From WAOL01 sp964399035 (GTDB lineage Archaea; Thermoproteota; Thermoprotei_A; Sulfolobales; NBVN01), in NCBI GenBank assembly GCA_964399035.1, contig CAYNPH010000034.1, positions 1-64,000 on the forward strand: a stretch of 64,000 nucleotides of DNA. The letters run 5' to 3'. Positions 23,255 through 31,902 of the stretch are shown one piece after another. The stretch's first letter is position 1, and the number at the start of each line of letters is the position of its first letter. The position numbers and the translations under genes are program-made. The notes under the pieces are model-generated. The model saw nothing but the letters and a program-made list of their open reading frames with translations, was not told the origin of the DNA and did no database searches.

Positions 23255-24860
23255 GCGGTTGGCCTTAATCGTGGTAACGGCGATTATAGCGGCAAGTATA
23301 GTGGTTGTTTTCGCGTACTACGAGTATAGTTACGAATCACACATCATAGATTACATTTCTGACGAGTGCTGGTACGTGAGTGCGGCAAGGAACATCCTTA
23401 GAGTGTATTTTGGACTCACACCCCACGGACCTTGGGGCGGGGTTATGGCTACGGTCGAGTTAGAGAGCCCACCGTCATCGAGTACCTACGATGAGTGGGT
23501 AAATCAAGCTACACACTACGTTGAAAGCATTGGTGGGAAAGTCGTGAAGGGTAACGATTACTACGCATACAAGGACGACGGGAACTTCCTTCCAGCAGTA
23601 TGCGTCGTGGTTCCGCCTCAGAACCTGTCCTTACTTAAGGACGTTCCCCACAGCGTCAAGTACGCAGTGGGTTACTGCTATCCTAACGCTCGGGGAATAC
23701 TTGATTACATGAACTTCGAGCACCCGCCATTAGTTAAGTATCTTATTGGGCTGACAATGATCACTATCGGCGATTACCCGCCCTTCTGGAGGATACCATC
23801 CATACTCGCGGGGTGCTTGATACTCATAATGATGTTCCTAACCCTAAGGAGAATATGCGGTGAAGTCGTCGGTGCGCTCCTAGGGCTAGTGGCAATGATC
23901 CTGACGGTTTTCGACATAACCTTCAGGTCGTTAAGCATGGTGGCTATGCTTGATATATTCGTGGCGCTGTTTACCTACATGACCTATTACATGACTGTTA
24001 GAGGATCCCTAGGAGGCTCGGCAGTAGCGTTAGGATTAGGCTTCGTAAGCAAATTCAGTGGCGCCTTCCCCGGACTGCCAGCACTGATAGCATGGCTTAA
24101 GAGTAAGGAGAAGCCCGCTAGGACTCTGCTTTACCTCATTTACGTGCCCGTGATTATATTGCTTCTACTATCGGTACCCATTATAGTCCATGATGGGTTC
24201 ATGCAGTGGTGGGACTCCTCCATAGCTGGGGCGATACGCTGGCACTTAAGTGTTAAAACAACTGGTGGCCCCCCGCAGGCCATGCCTTGGGACTGGATTA
24301 TCGGGAGAAACCCATTCCCCCTTCACTACACGTGGGACGCTAAGGCGGGAAGATGGGTTGCCGACTTAGTCGCCAGAGGTAACCCAATACTCTACATGGC
24401 TCTCGTGGTGCTATCGGTATACATAATACCTAAGGTTAAGGAGCTACCGGACAGGGGCCTCACATACGGCTTCACTTGGGGCACGTTCTTCATGTATGTG
24501 TTAATATGGTTCCTAGGATCTAAGACACAGTACAGCTTCTACTCAGTGCAGGTAGTGCCCCTCTTCTATACGCTACTGGTCTTGGAGGTGTACTACCTAC
24601 TCAATACACCCAAGAACATAGTAGAGGTCGCTAGGAGCTGGAAGGACTGGATCTCGACCGCCTGGGACTGGCTAGCAGGATATGTTGAGGTAAAGATCTC
24701 AGTAACTATTAAGAGAGTGAAACCTAGGGAGGAGGAAGAAGGAAGAGAACATGAAGTGGAGGGAGAAGCTCGGAGCCCAGAAAAAGCTGTAAACAAAGAT
24801 GCCCAAAGTAATGATGAGGGCGGGTTAGGGTCTAACGAGGAAAGCGCGGATGAAAGTTAA
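23172..24860 (+). CDS. Membrane glycosyltransferase, GT39/PMT-like
   Basis: The protein has a charged cytosolic N-terminus, one membrane segment at residues 29-50, an extracellular region beginning SDECWYVSAARNILR (an acidic DE motif as in dolichyl-phosphate mannosyltransferases), the conserved FEHPPLVKYLIGL, about ten further membrane segments, and a highly acidic cytosolic tail. It probably transfers sugars from polyprenyl-phosphate carriers to protein or lipid on the cell exterior. The ATG at 23172 follows GGAGG at 23157-23161; an ATG at 23151 is also in frame. The gene overlaps the nitrilase by 83 bases. Confidence 0.82.
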   Translation: MASEVRGESETPGGGREQREPRESNQRKRLALIVVTAIIAASIVVVFAYYEYSYESHIIDYISDECWYVSAARNILRVYFGLTPHGPWGGVMATVELESPPSSSTYDEWVNQATHYVESIGGKVVKGNDYYAYKDDGNFLPAVCVVVPPQNLSLLKDVPHSVKYAVGYCYPNARGILDYMNFEHPPLVKYLIGLTMITIGDYPPFWRIPSILAGCLILIMMFLTLRRICGEVVGALLGLVAMILTVFDITFRSLSMVAMLDIFVALFTYMTYYMTVRGSLGGSAVALGLGFVSKFSGAFPGLPALIAWLKSKEKPARTLLYLIYVPVIILLLLSVPIIVHDGFMQWWDSSIAGAIRWHLSVKTTGGPPQAMPWDWIIGRNPFPLHYTWDAKAGRWVADLVARGNPILYMALVVLSVYIIPKVKELPDRGLTYGFTWGTFFMYVLIWFLGSKTQYSFYSVQVVPLFYTLLVLEVYYLLNTPKNIVEVARSWKDWISTAWDWLAGYVEVKISVTIKRVKPREEEEGREHEVEGEARSPEKAVNKDAQSNDEGGLGSNEESADES

Positions 24861-24954
24861 TTGATGAAGCACTACTCATTTGATGGTGTCATTCGGCAGT
24901 AATTCAGAGGTATTATTTGCCTGTTTAACACTTACGCGTAGGTTCTCAAACAAC

Positions 24955-24965
24955 GCTTTTTAATG
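24955..24965 (+). promoter_or_regulatory. TATA box of ppdK
   Basis: GCTTTTTAATG lies 30 bases before the GTG start of pyruvate phosphate dikinase, so the mRNA leader is only about 10 bases. Confidence 0.5.
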
Positions 24966-24994
24966 CATGCCCAATATGGGTTCGGTGGTCATAG

Positions 24995-27907
24995 GTGACC
25001 AAGAAATACGTGTTCGCATTTGAGGAGGGCGACTGGAAGAACAAGAAGCTACTTGGAGGCAAGGGAGCGTCTCTGGCGCAGATGACGCAGCTAGGGCTTC
25101 CAGTCCCTCCGGGCTTCACAATCACAACGGAGGCATGCCGTGACTTCTACGCGCCTAGGAAGGAGGAGATCGATAAGATCGTGAAGGAACTTGAGCGCAA
25201 TCCGCCACCCCAGGTTAGGGATGAGCTAATAAAGAAGATATGGGACATAATCAACTCCCTGGACCTCCCTGAGGGTCTAATGGATCAGGTTAAGGAATAC
25301 ATGAAGAAGCTCGAGGAGAAAACAGGCAAGAAGTTTGGCTTCCCGGACAACCCGCTCCTCGTGTCAGTGAGGTCTGGTGCCGCGGTTTCGATGCCCGGCA
25401 TGATGGACACCGTGCTTAACCTAGGCCTCAACGACACGGTCACCCCCGGCCTAGCTAAGCTAGCCGAGAATGAGTGGTTCGCCTACGACGCGTACCGCAG
25501 GTTCCTAGCGATGTTCGGTAGGATCGTGCTCGAGATACCCGAGGAGATATTCGACAAGGAGTTCGACAAGCTCGACGAGGAGTTCAGGAAAGAGGCTGAG
25601 GAGAAGTTCAAGGACGAGATTGAGGCCGTGAAGAAGCAGTTCCCGAAGTATACCTTAAGGCTTGACGCGCAGCCCCCGAAGGAGATAGCCCCCAAGACCT
25701 GGGAGCTCGCCGTCAAATACCTCAAGAAGCTGGTGGAGATATACAAGGACGTGATCCAGAAGCATTGGGGCACCTTCCCGCAGGACCCATGGAAGCAGTT
25801 AGAGCTAGCGATTAAGGCAGTGTTCAGGTCATGGATGAACCCCAGAGCGATCTACTACAGGATAGCCAACAACATAACCCCCGACATCGCGGACTGCACT
25901 GCAGTCAATATAGTGACCATGGTCTTCGGCAACATGGGATGGGACTCAGGAACAGGCGTGTACTTCACAAGGGACCCAGCAACTGGCGAGAACAAGCCCT
26001 ACGGTGAGTTCCTGCCCAACGCTCAGGGCGAGGACGTAGTTGCTGGCATCAGGACCCCATTACACCTAGACGAGCTTAAGGCAAGGATGCCTAAGATCTA
26101 CGACCAGCTGATCGAGGCAGGAAAGAAGCTGGAGAGGCTAAACAAGGACGTAATGGACATTGAGTTCACCATCGAGAGAGGCAAGCTGTACTTCCTGCAG
26201 AACAGAAGGGCTAAGATGACTCCTGTCGCTAGGGTGAAGACGGCCGTAGACATGGCTAAGGAGGGCATCATAACTAAGGAGGAGGCGATTCTCAAGGTAT
26301 CCCCCGACGTCGTGCTGAAGCTCCTCTACCCGAGGATCGACCCGAAGGCTAAGGCCGAACCTATCGCCAAGGGCCTGCCCGCCTCACCAGGTGCGGTGAG
26401 CGGTCAGGTAGTCTTCCACCCAGACGACGCTGTCGAGTGGGCTAGGAAGGGCAAGAAGGTCATCCTAGTCAGAGTTGAGACCAAACCAGATGACGTGCAT
26501 GGATTCTACGCGGCAGTCGGTATACTGACATCAAGGGGCGGCATGACCTCACACGCCGCAGTAGTTGCTAGAGGTATCGGTAAGCCCGCAGTTGTCGGCG
26601 CTGAGGCCATAAAGATCGACTACGAGAAGAAGGAGTTCAGAGTAGGTGACGTGGTCGTTAAGGAGGGTGACTGGGTAACCATTGACGGTAACACCGGTAA
26701 CGTGTACGTAGGGAAGGTACCGACGGTAGAGCCCGAGCTAATACCTGAGCTACAGGAGCTCCTATCATGGGCCGACAGCGTCAGGAAGCTTGGCGTAAGG
26801 GCCAACGCAGACGTGCCGGAGGACGCGCGCATAGCGAGGAAGTTCGGTGCTGAGGGTATAGGTCTGCTCAGGATCGAGAGGATGTTCAGGAAGCCTGAGA
26901 GGCTTGAGGCCCTAAGGAACGTGATCCTCTCCGAGACAAAGGAGGAGAGGGTTGAGCACCTGAAGAAGCTAGCAGCGATGATCAAGCCGGACTTCAAGGA
27001 GATGCTCAAGATAATGGATGGGCTACCAGTAGTCATTAGGTTAATTGACCCGCCGTTACACGAGTTCCTGCCAGCACCTGAAGAGCTACTCAAGGAGATC
27101 TACGAAGCTAAGGTAGCCTACTACACGCTGAAGTCGTCCGAGGCTGTGAAGGGCATAGCGCCCGAAATACTTGAGGAGTATGAGAAGAAGATCGCGGAGC
27201 TAGAGGAACTATACAGGAGAGTGATGGTGCTTAAGGAGCACAACCCAATGATGGGCCACAGAGGCGTTAGGGTAGGAGTAACGTATCCAGAGATCTACTA
27301 CTACTTAACGAGGGCTATGGTTGAGGCAGCTGCTGAGCTACTCAAGGAGGGCTACCATCCGAAGCTAGAGATAATGATACCGCAGGTAAGCGAAGTCAAC
27401 GAAATAAAGTACGTAAAGCAGAACGCGGTACTACCCGCTATCCAAGACGTAGAGAAGGAGTACGGCATAAAGGTACCGGTAAAGATTGGCACTATGGTCG
27501 AGACAGTCAGAGCATGCTTAACCGCCGAGGAACTAGCTAAGGAGGTGGACTTCTTCAGCTTCGGCACGAACGACCTAACGCAGGCAACCTTCAGCTTCAG
27601 CAGGGACGACGTCGAGAACAAGTTCCTGCCACAGTACCTAGAGCTAGAGATACTTAAGGCGAACCCATTCCAGACCCTAGACACTAAGGGCGTTGGCAAG
27701 CTAGTAGCCATGGCAACGAAGGCAGGAAAGCAGGCCAACCCAGAGTTAGAGGTCGGCATATGTGGAGAGCACGGCGGTGACCCAGCATCAATAGAGTTCC
27801 TGCACCAGGCAGGCCTAGACTACGTGAGCGCCTCACCCTTCAGAATAGTAGTCGCTAGGCTAGCAGCGGCTCATGCCGCGATAAAGTACGGTGGAAAGAA
27901 AGAATAA
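24995..27907 (+). CDS. ppdK: Pyruvate, phosphate dikinase
   Basis: The enzyme interconverts pyruvate, ATP and phosphate with phosphoenolpyruvate, AMP and pyrophosphate. It has an ATP-grasp domain beginning LLGGKGASLAQMTQLGLPVPPG, the phospho-histidine loop GGMTSHAAVVARGIGKPAVVG near residue 515, and a C-terminal TIM-barrel domain with FSFGTNDLTQATFSFSRDD and GICGEHGGDPASIEF. It is 970 residues, about 80 to 100 longer than common bacterial PPDK; the extra length appears as a charged helical insertion near residues 195-260 and a second near 715-750. Pyrophosphate produced here is the substrate of the membrane pyrophosphatase at 15340. Confidence 0.96.
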   Translation: MTKKYVFAFEEGDWKNKKLLGGKGASLAQMTQLGLPVPPGFTITTEACRDFYAPRKEEIDKIVKELERNPPPQVRDELIKKIWDIINSLDLPEGLMDQVKEYMKKLEEKTGKKFGFPDNPLLVSVRSGAAVSMPGMMDTVLNLGLNDTVTPGLAKLAENEWFAYDAYRRFLAMFGRIVLEIPEEIFDKEFDKLDEEFRKEAEEKFKDEIEAVKKQFPKYTLRLDAQPPKEIAPKTWELAVKYLKKLVEIYKDVIQKHWGTFPQDPWKQLELAIKAVFRSWMNPRAIYYRIANNITPDIADCTAVNIVTMVFGNMGWDSGTGVYFTRDPATGENKPYGEFLPNAQGEDVVAGIRTPLHLDELKARMPKIYDQLIEAGKKLERLNKDVMDIEFTIERGKLYFLQNRRAKMTPVARVKTAVDMAKEGIITKEEAILKVSPDVVLKLLYPRIDPKAKAEPIAKGLPASPGAVSGQVVFHPDDAVEWARKGKKVILVRVETKPDDVHGFYAAVGILTSRGGMTSHAAVVARGIGKPAVVGAEAIKIDYEKKEFRVGDVVVKEGDWVTIDGNTGNVYVGKVPTVEPELIPELQELLSWADSVRKLGVRANADVPEDARIARKFGAEGIGLLRIERMFRKPERLEALRNVILSETKEERVEHLKKLAAMIKPDFKEMLKIMDGLPVVIRLIDPPLHEFLPAPEELLKEIYEAKVAYYTLKSSEAVKGIAPEILEEYEKKIAELEELYRRVMVLKEHNPMMGHRGVRVGVTYPEIYYYLTRAMVEAAAELLKEGYHPKLEIMIPQVSEVNEIKYVKQNAVLPAIQDVEKEYGIKVPVKIGTMVETVRACLTAEELAKEVDFFSFGTNDLTQATFSFSRDDVENKFLPQYLELEILKANPFQTLDTKGVGKLVAMATKAGKQANPELEVGICGEHGGDPASIEFLHQAGLDYVSASPFRIVVARLAAAHAAIKYGGKKE

Positions 27908-27972
27908 ACCCAATAAGTTTTGACCGCAGGCATCACCTAATTTATTTCCCCTAAAATCGCCCCCTTTAAAAC

Positions 27973-28452
27973 TCACTCGACGGACCTAAGGAATTCCTCC
28001 ACATGCGGCGTGTCCTTAATCACCCGAAAGATTAAGCTAGTCATGCTCCTCTTAATGTGTGGGTTCTTAATGAGTGTCTTTATGAACTTGTCGAGGTCAG
28101 GCACGCTCTTAAAGCTAAGGATTAACGCTATATCATATTCGCCCGTTATGTCGAACACCGCTCTAACGTTGGGCTTCTTAGCTAATTCGCGTTCCACCTG
28201 CTCTATGTACGCGCCATCAACCTGAAGTAACGTTACTGCATTCACCTGGTAACCGAGTTTAGCGTAGTTTATCAGTGCAGTGTAACCTGAAACATACCCG
28301 CGTTCCTCAAGCCTTCTAATTCTCTCAGTAATGGTTGACGGTGACTTACCCAGCTCACGGGCGAGCTTCCTGATTCCTTCCTTTCCTCTTAGCGCTAGGG
28401 CTTTGAGTATGCGTAGATCCAAATCATCCAGTTCACGAGGCACTACACTCAC
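27973..28452 (-). CDS. Lrp/AsnC family transcription regulator
   Basis: The 159-residue protein has an N-terminal winged helix (LDDLDLRILKALALRGKEGI, recognition helix KSPSTITERIRRLEERGYV) and a C-terminal RAM domain (VNAVTLLQVDGAYIEQVE, ITGEYDIALILSFKSVPDLD). Such regulators sense amino acids and bind as octamers. It is divergent from glutamine synthetase and shares a palindromic TATA box with it, so control of nitrogen assimilation and of its own gene is likely. The GTG start follows GAGGTG. Confidence 0.93.
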   Translation of the reverse strand: MSVVPRELDDLDLRILKALALRGKEGIRKLARELGKSPSTITERIRRLEERGYVSGYTALINYAKLGYQVNAVTLLQVDGAYIEQVERELAKKPNVRAVFDITGEYDIALILSFKSVPDLDKFIKTLIKNPHIKRSMTSLIFRVIKDTPHVEEFLRSVE

Positions 28453-28453
28453 C

Positions 28454-28536
28454 TCTTGTTCGGTTTGCCAATGAGTTTTCCGCGTTTAATCATTTAAATG
28501 TTCGCTTATTTCAGGAAATCCTTATTTCTTGTTCGG
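28454..28536. promoter_or_regulatory. Divergent lrp-glnA control region
   Basis: A ten-base palindrome CATTTAAATG at 28491-28500 can act as TATA box in both directions. A ten-base direct repeat TCTTGTTCGG occurs at 28454-28463 and 28527-28536, separated from the palindrome by 27 and 26 bases, so each copy sits at the expected start of one of the two transcripts. This fits a regulator blocking both promoters, most simply the Lrp protein encoded alongside. Confidence 0.45.
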
Positions 28537-28562
28537 AAACCATGTTAAGTTAGTGAACAGTG

Positions 28563-29894
28563 ATGAGGAACGTGTCTGAAAGTATGTCAGATGATATCGA
28601 GTGGGTTGATGTGCATTACGTTGACTTACGCGGAAGACTACATTCGGTCTCAGTAACCTACGAGAGGGCCTCCAAGGGGGATGTCTTCTTCGATGGATCA
28701 TCGGTTGACTTAGTAGACATAAGCGACAGCGACCTACATCTAGTGCCAGACATGTCAACACTAGCTAGGATACCGTGGGGAGAGAAGAGGGGGAGGGTAC
28801 ATGCCGACATCTGGGTGGACGGGAGACCGTTCTGGGGGAACTCAAGGGGCGTAGCACGAAACGCGTCACGTTATGCCCGAGAGCATGGTTTCAAGGAGTT
28901 AATGGGTGCGGAGGTAGAGTTCTTCATCCATAAGGTTGAGTTCAAGGTTGGTAAGGGAGAATTAACAGCTAGGGTAATCAACGACGAGGAGCCTCCAATC
29001 TGGTCGTTACCGACGAAGAGGGCATATGAGGTGACCGACAGTGACAGCCCCGTAGCTAGCGTGAGGTGGGAGATCATCAGGGCATTACGGGGAATGGGCA
29101 TTAAAGCAACAATACATCACCACGAGGTGGCCCCAAACCAAGCGGAGATATCGACCGCGTCCCGCGACGCGGTGGGTTTAGGAGACGATATCCTCACGAT
29201 AAAGTTCGTGGCTAGGCACATAGCTAGGGTGTGGGGGTACGTCGCGAACTTTATGCCGAAACCGGTTTTCGGTGATAACGGCTCGGGCATGCACATCCAC
29301 GCCAGCCTTTGGAAGGACGGTGTTAACGTATTCAGCGATGACTCCGACCCGCACGGCATAAGTCAGTACTGCAGGTACTTCATAGGCGGGCTACTGGATC
29401 ACGGGCGCGCACTGGCAGCGATAGTGTCACCGACAACCAATTCGTACAAGAGGCTAGTGCCTGGATACGAAGCCCCCATATACCTAGCGTGGGGAGTTGC
29501 AAACAGGTCTGCAGCAGTCAGAGTCCCTAGGACACCATCACCTAAGAAGCGCAGAGTAGAGTTCAGGCCTCCCGACCCGCTAGCGAACCCATACTTAGCG
29601 TCGGCAGCGATATTGGCTGCAGGCTTAGACGGAATAAGAAGGAAGATAGATCCAGGAGACCCAATACAGCGGAACATCTACCACATGAGCGAAAGGGAGG
29701 TCAAGGAGTTAGGCATAAAGACACTACCGAAAAGCCTAGATGAGGCGCTGGAGGAACTCGAGTCTGACTCAGAGTTCCTACGACCAATATTCCCGCGGGA
29801 ACTCATCGAGAAGTACATCGAACTGAAGAGGCAGGAAATACGGAGAGTAAATCTCTATCCATCACCAGCTGAGTTCATGGAGTACATGTGGTGA
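28563..29894 (+). CDS. glnA: Glutamine synthetase
   Basis: The 443-residue enzyme makes glutamine from glutamate, ammonia and ATP. Type I motifs are visible: FFDGSSVDLVDI at the latch, GAEVEFFIH, HHHEVAPNQAEI, NGSGMHIHASLW, the glutamate loop SPTTNSYKRLVPGYEAP, NRSAAVRVP, and EFRPPDPLANPYLA. The region of the adenylylated tyrosine of proteobacteria reads RNIYHMSE and lacks the usual site context. GTG 28560 or ATG 28584 are alternative starts. It may be a true glutamine synthetase or a related gamma-glutamyl-amide ligase; the divergent Lrp gene favours the former. Confidence 0.92.
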   Translation: MRNVSESMSDDIEWVDVHYVDLRGRLHSVSVTYERASKGDVFFDGSSVDLVDISDSDLHLVPDMSTLARIPWGEKRGRVHADIWVDGRPFWGNSRGVARNASRYAREHGFKELMGAEVEFFIHKVEFKVGKGELTARVINDEEPPIWSLPTKRAYEVTDSDSPVASVRWEIIRALRGMGIKATIHHHEVAPNQAEISTASRDAVGLGDDILTIKFVARHIARVWGYVANFMPKPVFGDNGSGMHIHASLWKDGVNVFSDDSDPHGISQYCRYFIGGLLDHGRALAAIVSPTTNSYKRLVPGYEAPIYLAWGVANRSAAVRVPRTPSPKKRRVEFRPPDPLANPYLASAAILAAGLDGIRRKIDPGDPIQRNIYHMSEREVKELGIKTLPKSLDEALEELESDSEFLRPIFPRELIEKYIELKRQEIRRVNLYPSPAEFMEYMW

Positions 29895-29903
29895 GTGGAG
29901 GAG

Positions 29904-30251
29904 TTAGCAAATCTTAGTACCTGGCTTCACAGGTTTCTCAACGGTTAATATCACGGGCGTTTCGCCTTCACTGCAACCCGCCGCGAGTAGCATACCCTGA
30001 GACTCTAGGCCCATCATTCGCTTGGGTTTGAGATTAGCTACTACGATAATATACTTACCTTGTAGGTCTTCAGGAGCGTACCATTTAGCTAAACCGGCTA
30101 GGATCTGCCTCTCACCCAACTCTCCTAAGTCAACTATCAGGCGTATCAACTTACGGGATCCGGGCACCCGCTCCGCACGCTTCACGTAACCAACCCTCAG
30201 GTCTATCTTGGCGAATTCGGAATATTCGATTACGTCGTGTGCTTCAGTCAT
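29904..30251 (-). CDS. Stand-alone tRNA-binding OB-fold protein (MetRS beta/Trbp111-like)
   Basis: The 115-residue protein is a single EMAP/Trbp111-type OB fold: AKIDLRVGYVKRAERVPGSRKL, VDLGELGERQILAGLAKWY and MMGLESQGMLLAAG. In some archaea this domain is split from methionyl-tRNA synthetase and binds tRNA as a dimer to aid aminoacylation. It is the last gene of the thiolase-containing minus-strand cluster, 51 bases after the DUF35 stop. Confidence 0.9.
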   Translation of the reverse strand: MTEAHDVIEYSEFAKIDLRVGYVKRAERVPGSRKLIRLIVDLGELGERQILAGLAKWYAPEDLQGKYIIVVANLKPKRMMGLESQGMLLAAGCSEGETPVILTVEKPVKPGTKIC

Positions 30252-30302
30252 TCGGGTTCACCAAGGCCTCACAGTGAAGCACAGAAATATAAGCATGATT
30301 CC

Positions 30303-30740
30303 TTAGACTACCGTAGTTTCTATCCCTTCCCCCTCCGCGCTGACCTCACTGCTCTTAATAGGTTTGAACTTAACTACGTAGGGTACTACCCCATCTAAGG
30401 TCGGTGCTGTCCTCCTAATGGTTGCCTGCACCTTCATGCCAACCCGTACTTCCTCGGGCTTCACGTCTGTTAGTTGAGCTAGGACCTTCGCATCCCCCAG
30501 CTTTATAATTGCTATTATCAGGGGTGCATACTGCTCAAATCCCTTGATAGGCACGTTAAGCACTGTGTAAGTCAGTACCTCACCCTCACGCGGTAGCTCT
30601 ATCTCGATGAGGTTCCGGGAACCACACTTAGGGCATGCGGCCTTAGGGGGGTAAGTAACGAGGCCGCAGTCTTGGCACCTAGTGCCTGAGAGCCTTATTA
30701 GGCGGTTCCTTAAGCGCCATATCCTCTGGATAGTGGTCAA
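30303..30740 (-). CDS. DUF35 OB-fold/zinc-ribbon acyl-CoA-associated protein
   Basis: The 145-residue protein has a rubredoxin-like zinc ribbon (CQDCGLVTYPPKAACPKCGS, residues 21-40) and an OB fold. DUF35 proteins bind CoA and bridge thiolase with HMG-CoA synthase in the archaeal mevalonate complex. It lies 7 bases after the thiolase gene and two genes after a degenerate HMG-CoA synthase relative, the same order as the classical complex. It probably scaffolds the thiolase encoded next door. Confidence 0.9.
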   Translation of the reverse strand: MTTIQRIWRLRNRLIRLSGTRCQDCGLVTYPPKAACPKCGSRNLIEIELPREGEVLTYTVLNVPIKGFEQYAPLIIAIIKLGDAKVLAQLTDVKPEEVRVGMKVQATIRRTAPTLDGVVPYVVKFKPIKSSEVSAEGEGIETTVV

Positions 30741-30747
30741 GTTGACC

Positions 30748-31899
30748 TCACCTCCTTAAAATAATGGTGGTGACGTTCGAGCCAACACCACCTATGTTCT
30801 GCGCTAGTCCGACCTCGCCGCCCACCTTTAATCCGGGGAAGTCACCGCGCAGCTGCATAGCTACCTCAGCAACCTGATACACGCCAGTCGCGCCCACCGG
30901 GTGTCCCCTGGCCTTAAGCCCTCCTGAGGGGTTAAGGACAGGTCTATCTCCTAGCCTGAACCTACCCTCTGCCCAGAGTTTCGGGGCTTTACCTCTTGCG
31001 GCGAACCCTATCTCCTCAACGCTTATTGCCGCGACTATACTGTACGCGTCATGTATTTCCGCGACGTCAATGTCGTTAATACTTGCGTTAGCCATTTTAA
31101 GGGCTCTCTCTGTTGAGAGCTTAGCCGCTATGAATCTGTCTAGCTCGAACCTTGACGAGAGGTCAGGGCTGTCTAGGGCGTTACCTATCCCGGCAACCCT
31201 CACTGGCGTGTCATTTAGTTTCCGGTACTTCTCGGAAACAAGCATGATCGCCGCCGCTCCATCACTGAGTGGGCACGAGTCAAACAGCCTCACAGGATCA
31301 GCTATTACCGGGGAATTCATCACGGTCTCCAGCGTTATTTTCTTCCTCAGCTGAGCGTACGGGTTGTGGTAGGCGTTTTCATGCATCATTACTGCCCAGT
31401 GAGCCATCTCCTCACGCGTGACGCCGTGTTTATTCATGTAGTACCGCATCACTAGGGCGTTTAGGCCAGCGAAGCTTATGCCGTAGATGAGTTCGTAGTC
31501 TGCGTCGGCAGCGTATGCTAGGCCGCGGGCGGTATCAGGGGTGGGTCGCTCATGTAGCTTCTCTATGCCAACCACTAGGACCTTGTTAAATAAACCGGAG
31601 GATATTAGGGAGTAGCCGGCTAGGAGGGCAGCCCCTCCAGAACCGCATGCTCCCTCCGCCTTAAAGCCACTAACCCCCCTTAGCCCTGCGTGGTCAGCTA
31701 TTAGAGCCGCGAGGTTTTCTTGCTCTACTAAGCTACTAAGCATGTTCCCGACGACGATCGCTTCGGGTTTCTCGTTGCCGGCATCCTCCATAGCCTTTAC
31801 CATGGCCTCTGCAGCCAGGTCCCTTAACGCGATATCTACCCTCTTGCCTACCTCAGTTAAGCCCACACCAACTATGAAGACATCGCGCAAGACACGCAC
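30748..31899 (-). CDS. Thiolase (acetyl-CoA C-acetyltransferase, SCP2-like)
   Basis: The 383-residue enzyme has the nucleophilic cysteine in AEGACGSGGAALLAGY (near residue 85), the histidine motif IAEIHDAYSIVAA type region (VAEIHDAYSIV), and GGLKARGHPVGATGVYQVAE near residue 335. Typical thiolases have a second active-site cysteine near the C-terminus; here the segment reads AQNIGGVGSN, as in archaeal/SCPx-type enzymes. It condenses two acetyl-CoA for the mevalonate pathway or cleaves 3-ketoacyl-CoA. It is coupled to DUF35 and to the HMGS-like protein. Confidence 0.92.
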   Translation of the reverse strand: MRVLRDVFIVGVGLTEVGKRVDIALRDLAAEAMVKAMEDAGNEKPEAIVVGNMLSSLVEQENLAALIADHAGLRGVSGFKAEGACGSGGAALLAGYSLISSGLFNKVLVVGIEKLHERPTPDTARGLAYAADADYELIYGISFAGLNALVMRYYMNKHGVTREEMAHWAVMMHENAYHNPYAQLRKKITLETVMNSPVIADPVRLFDSCPLSDGAAAIMLVSEKYRKLNDTPVRVAGIGNALDSPDLSSRFELDRFIAAKLSTERALKMANASINDIDVAEIHDAYSIVAAISVEEIGFAARGKAPKLWAEGRFRLGDRPVLNPSGGLKARGHPVGATGVYQVAEVAMQLRGDFPGLKVGGEVGLAQNIGGVGSNVTTIILRR

Positions 31900-31902
31900 C
31901 TC

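Noticed and set aside
26620..27093. A 157-codon minus-strand frame opposite ppdK
   Set aside because: Antisense shadow of a long conserved enzyme gene, with low-complexity serine-rich content.
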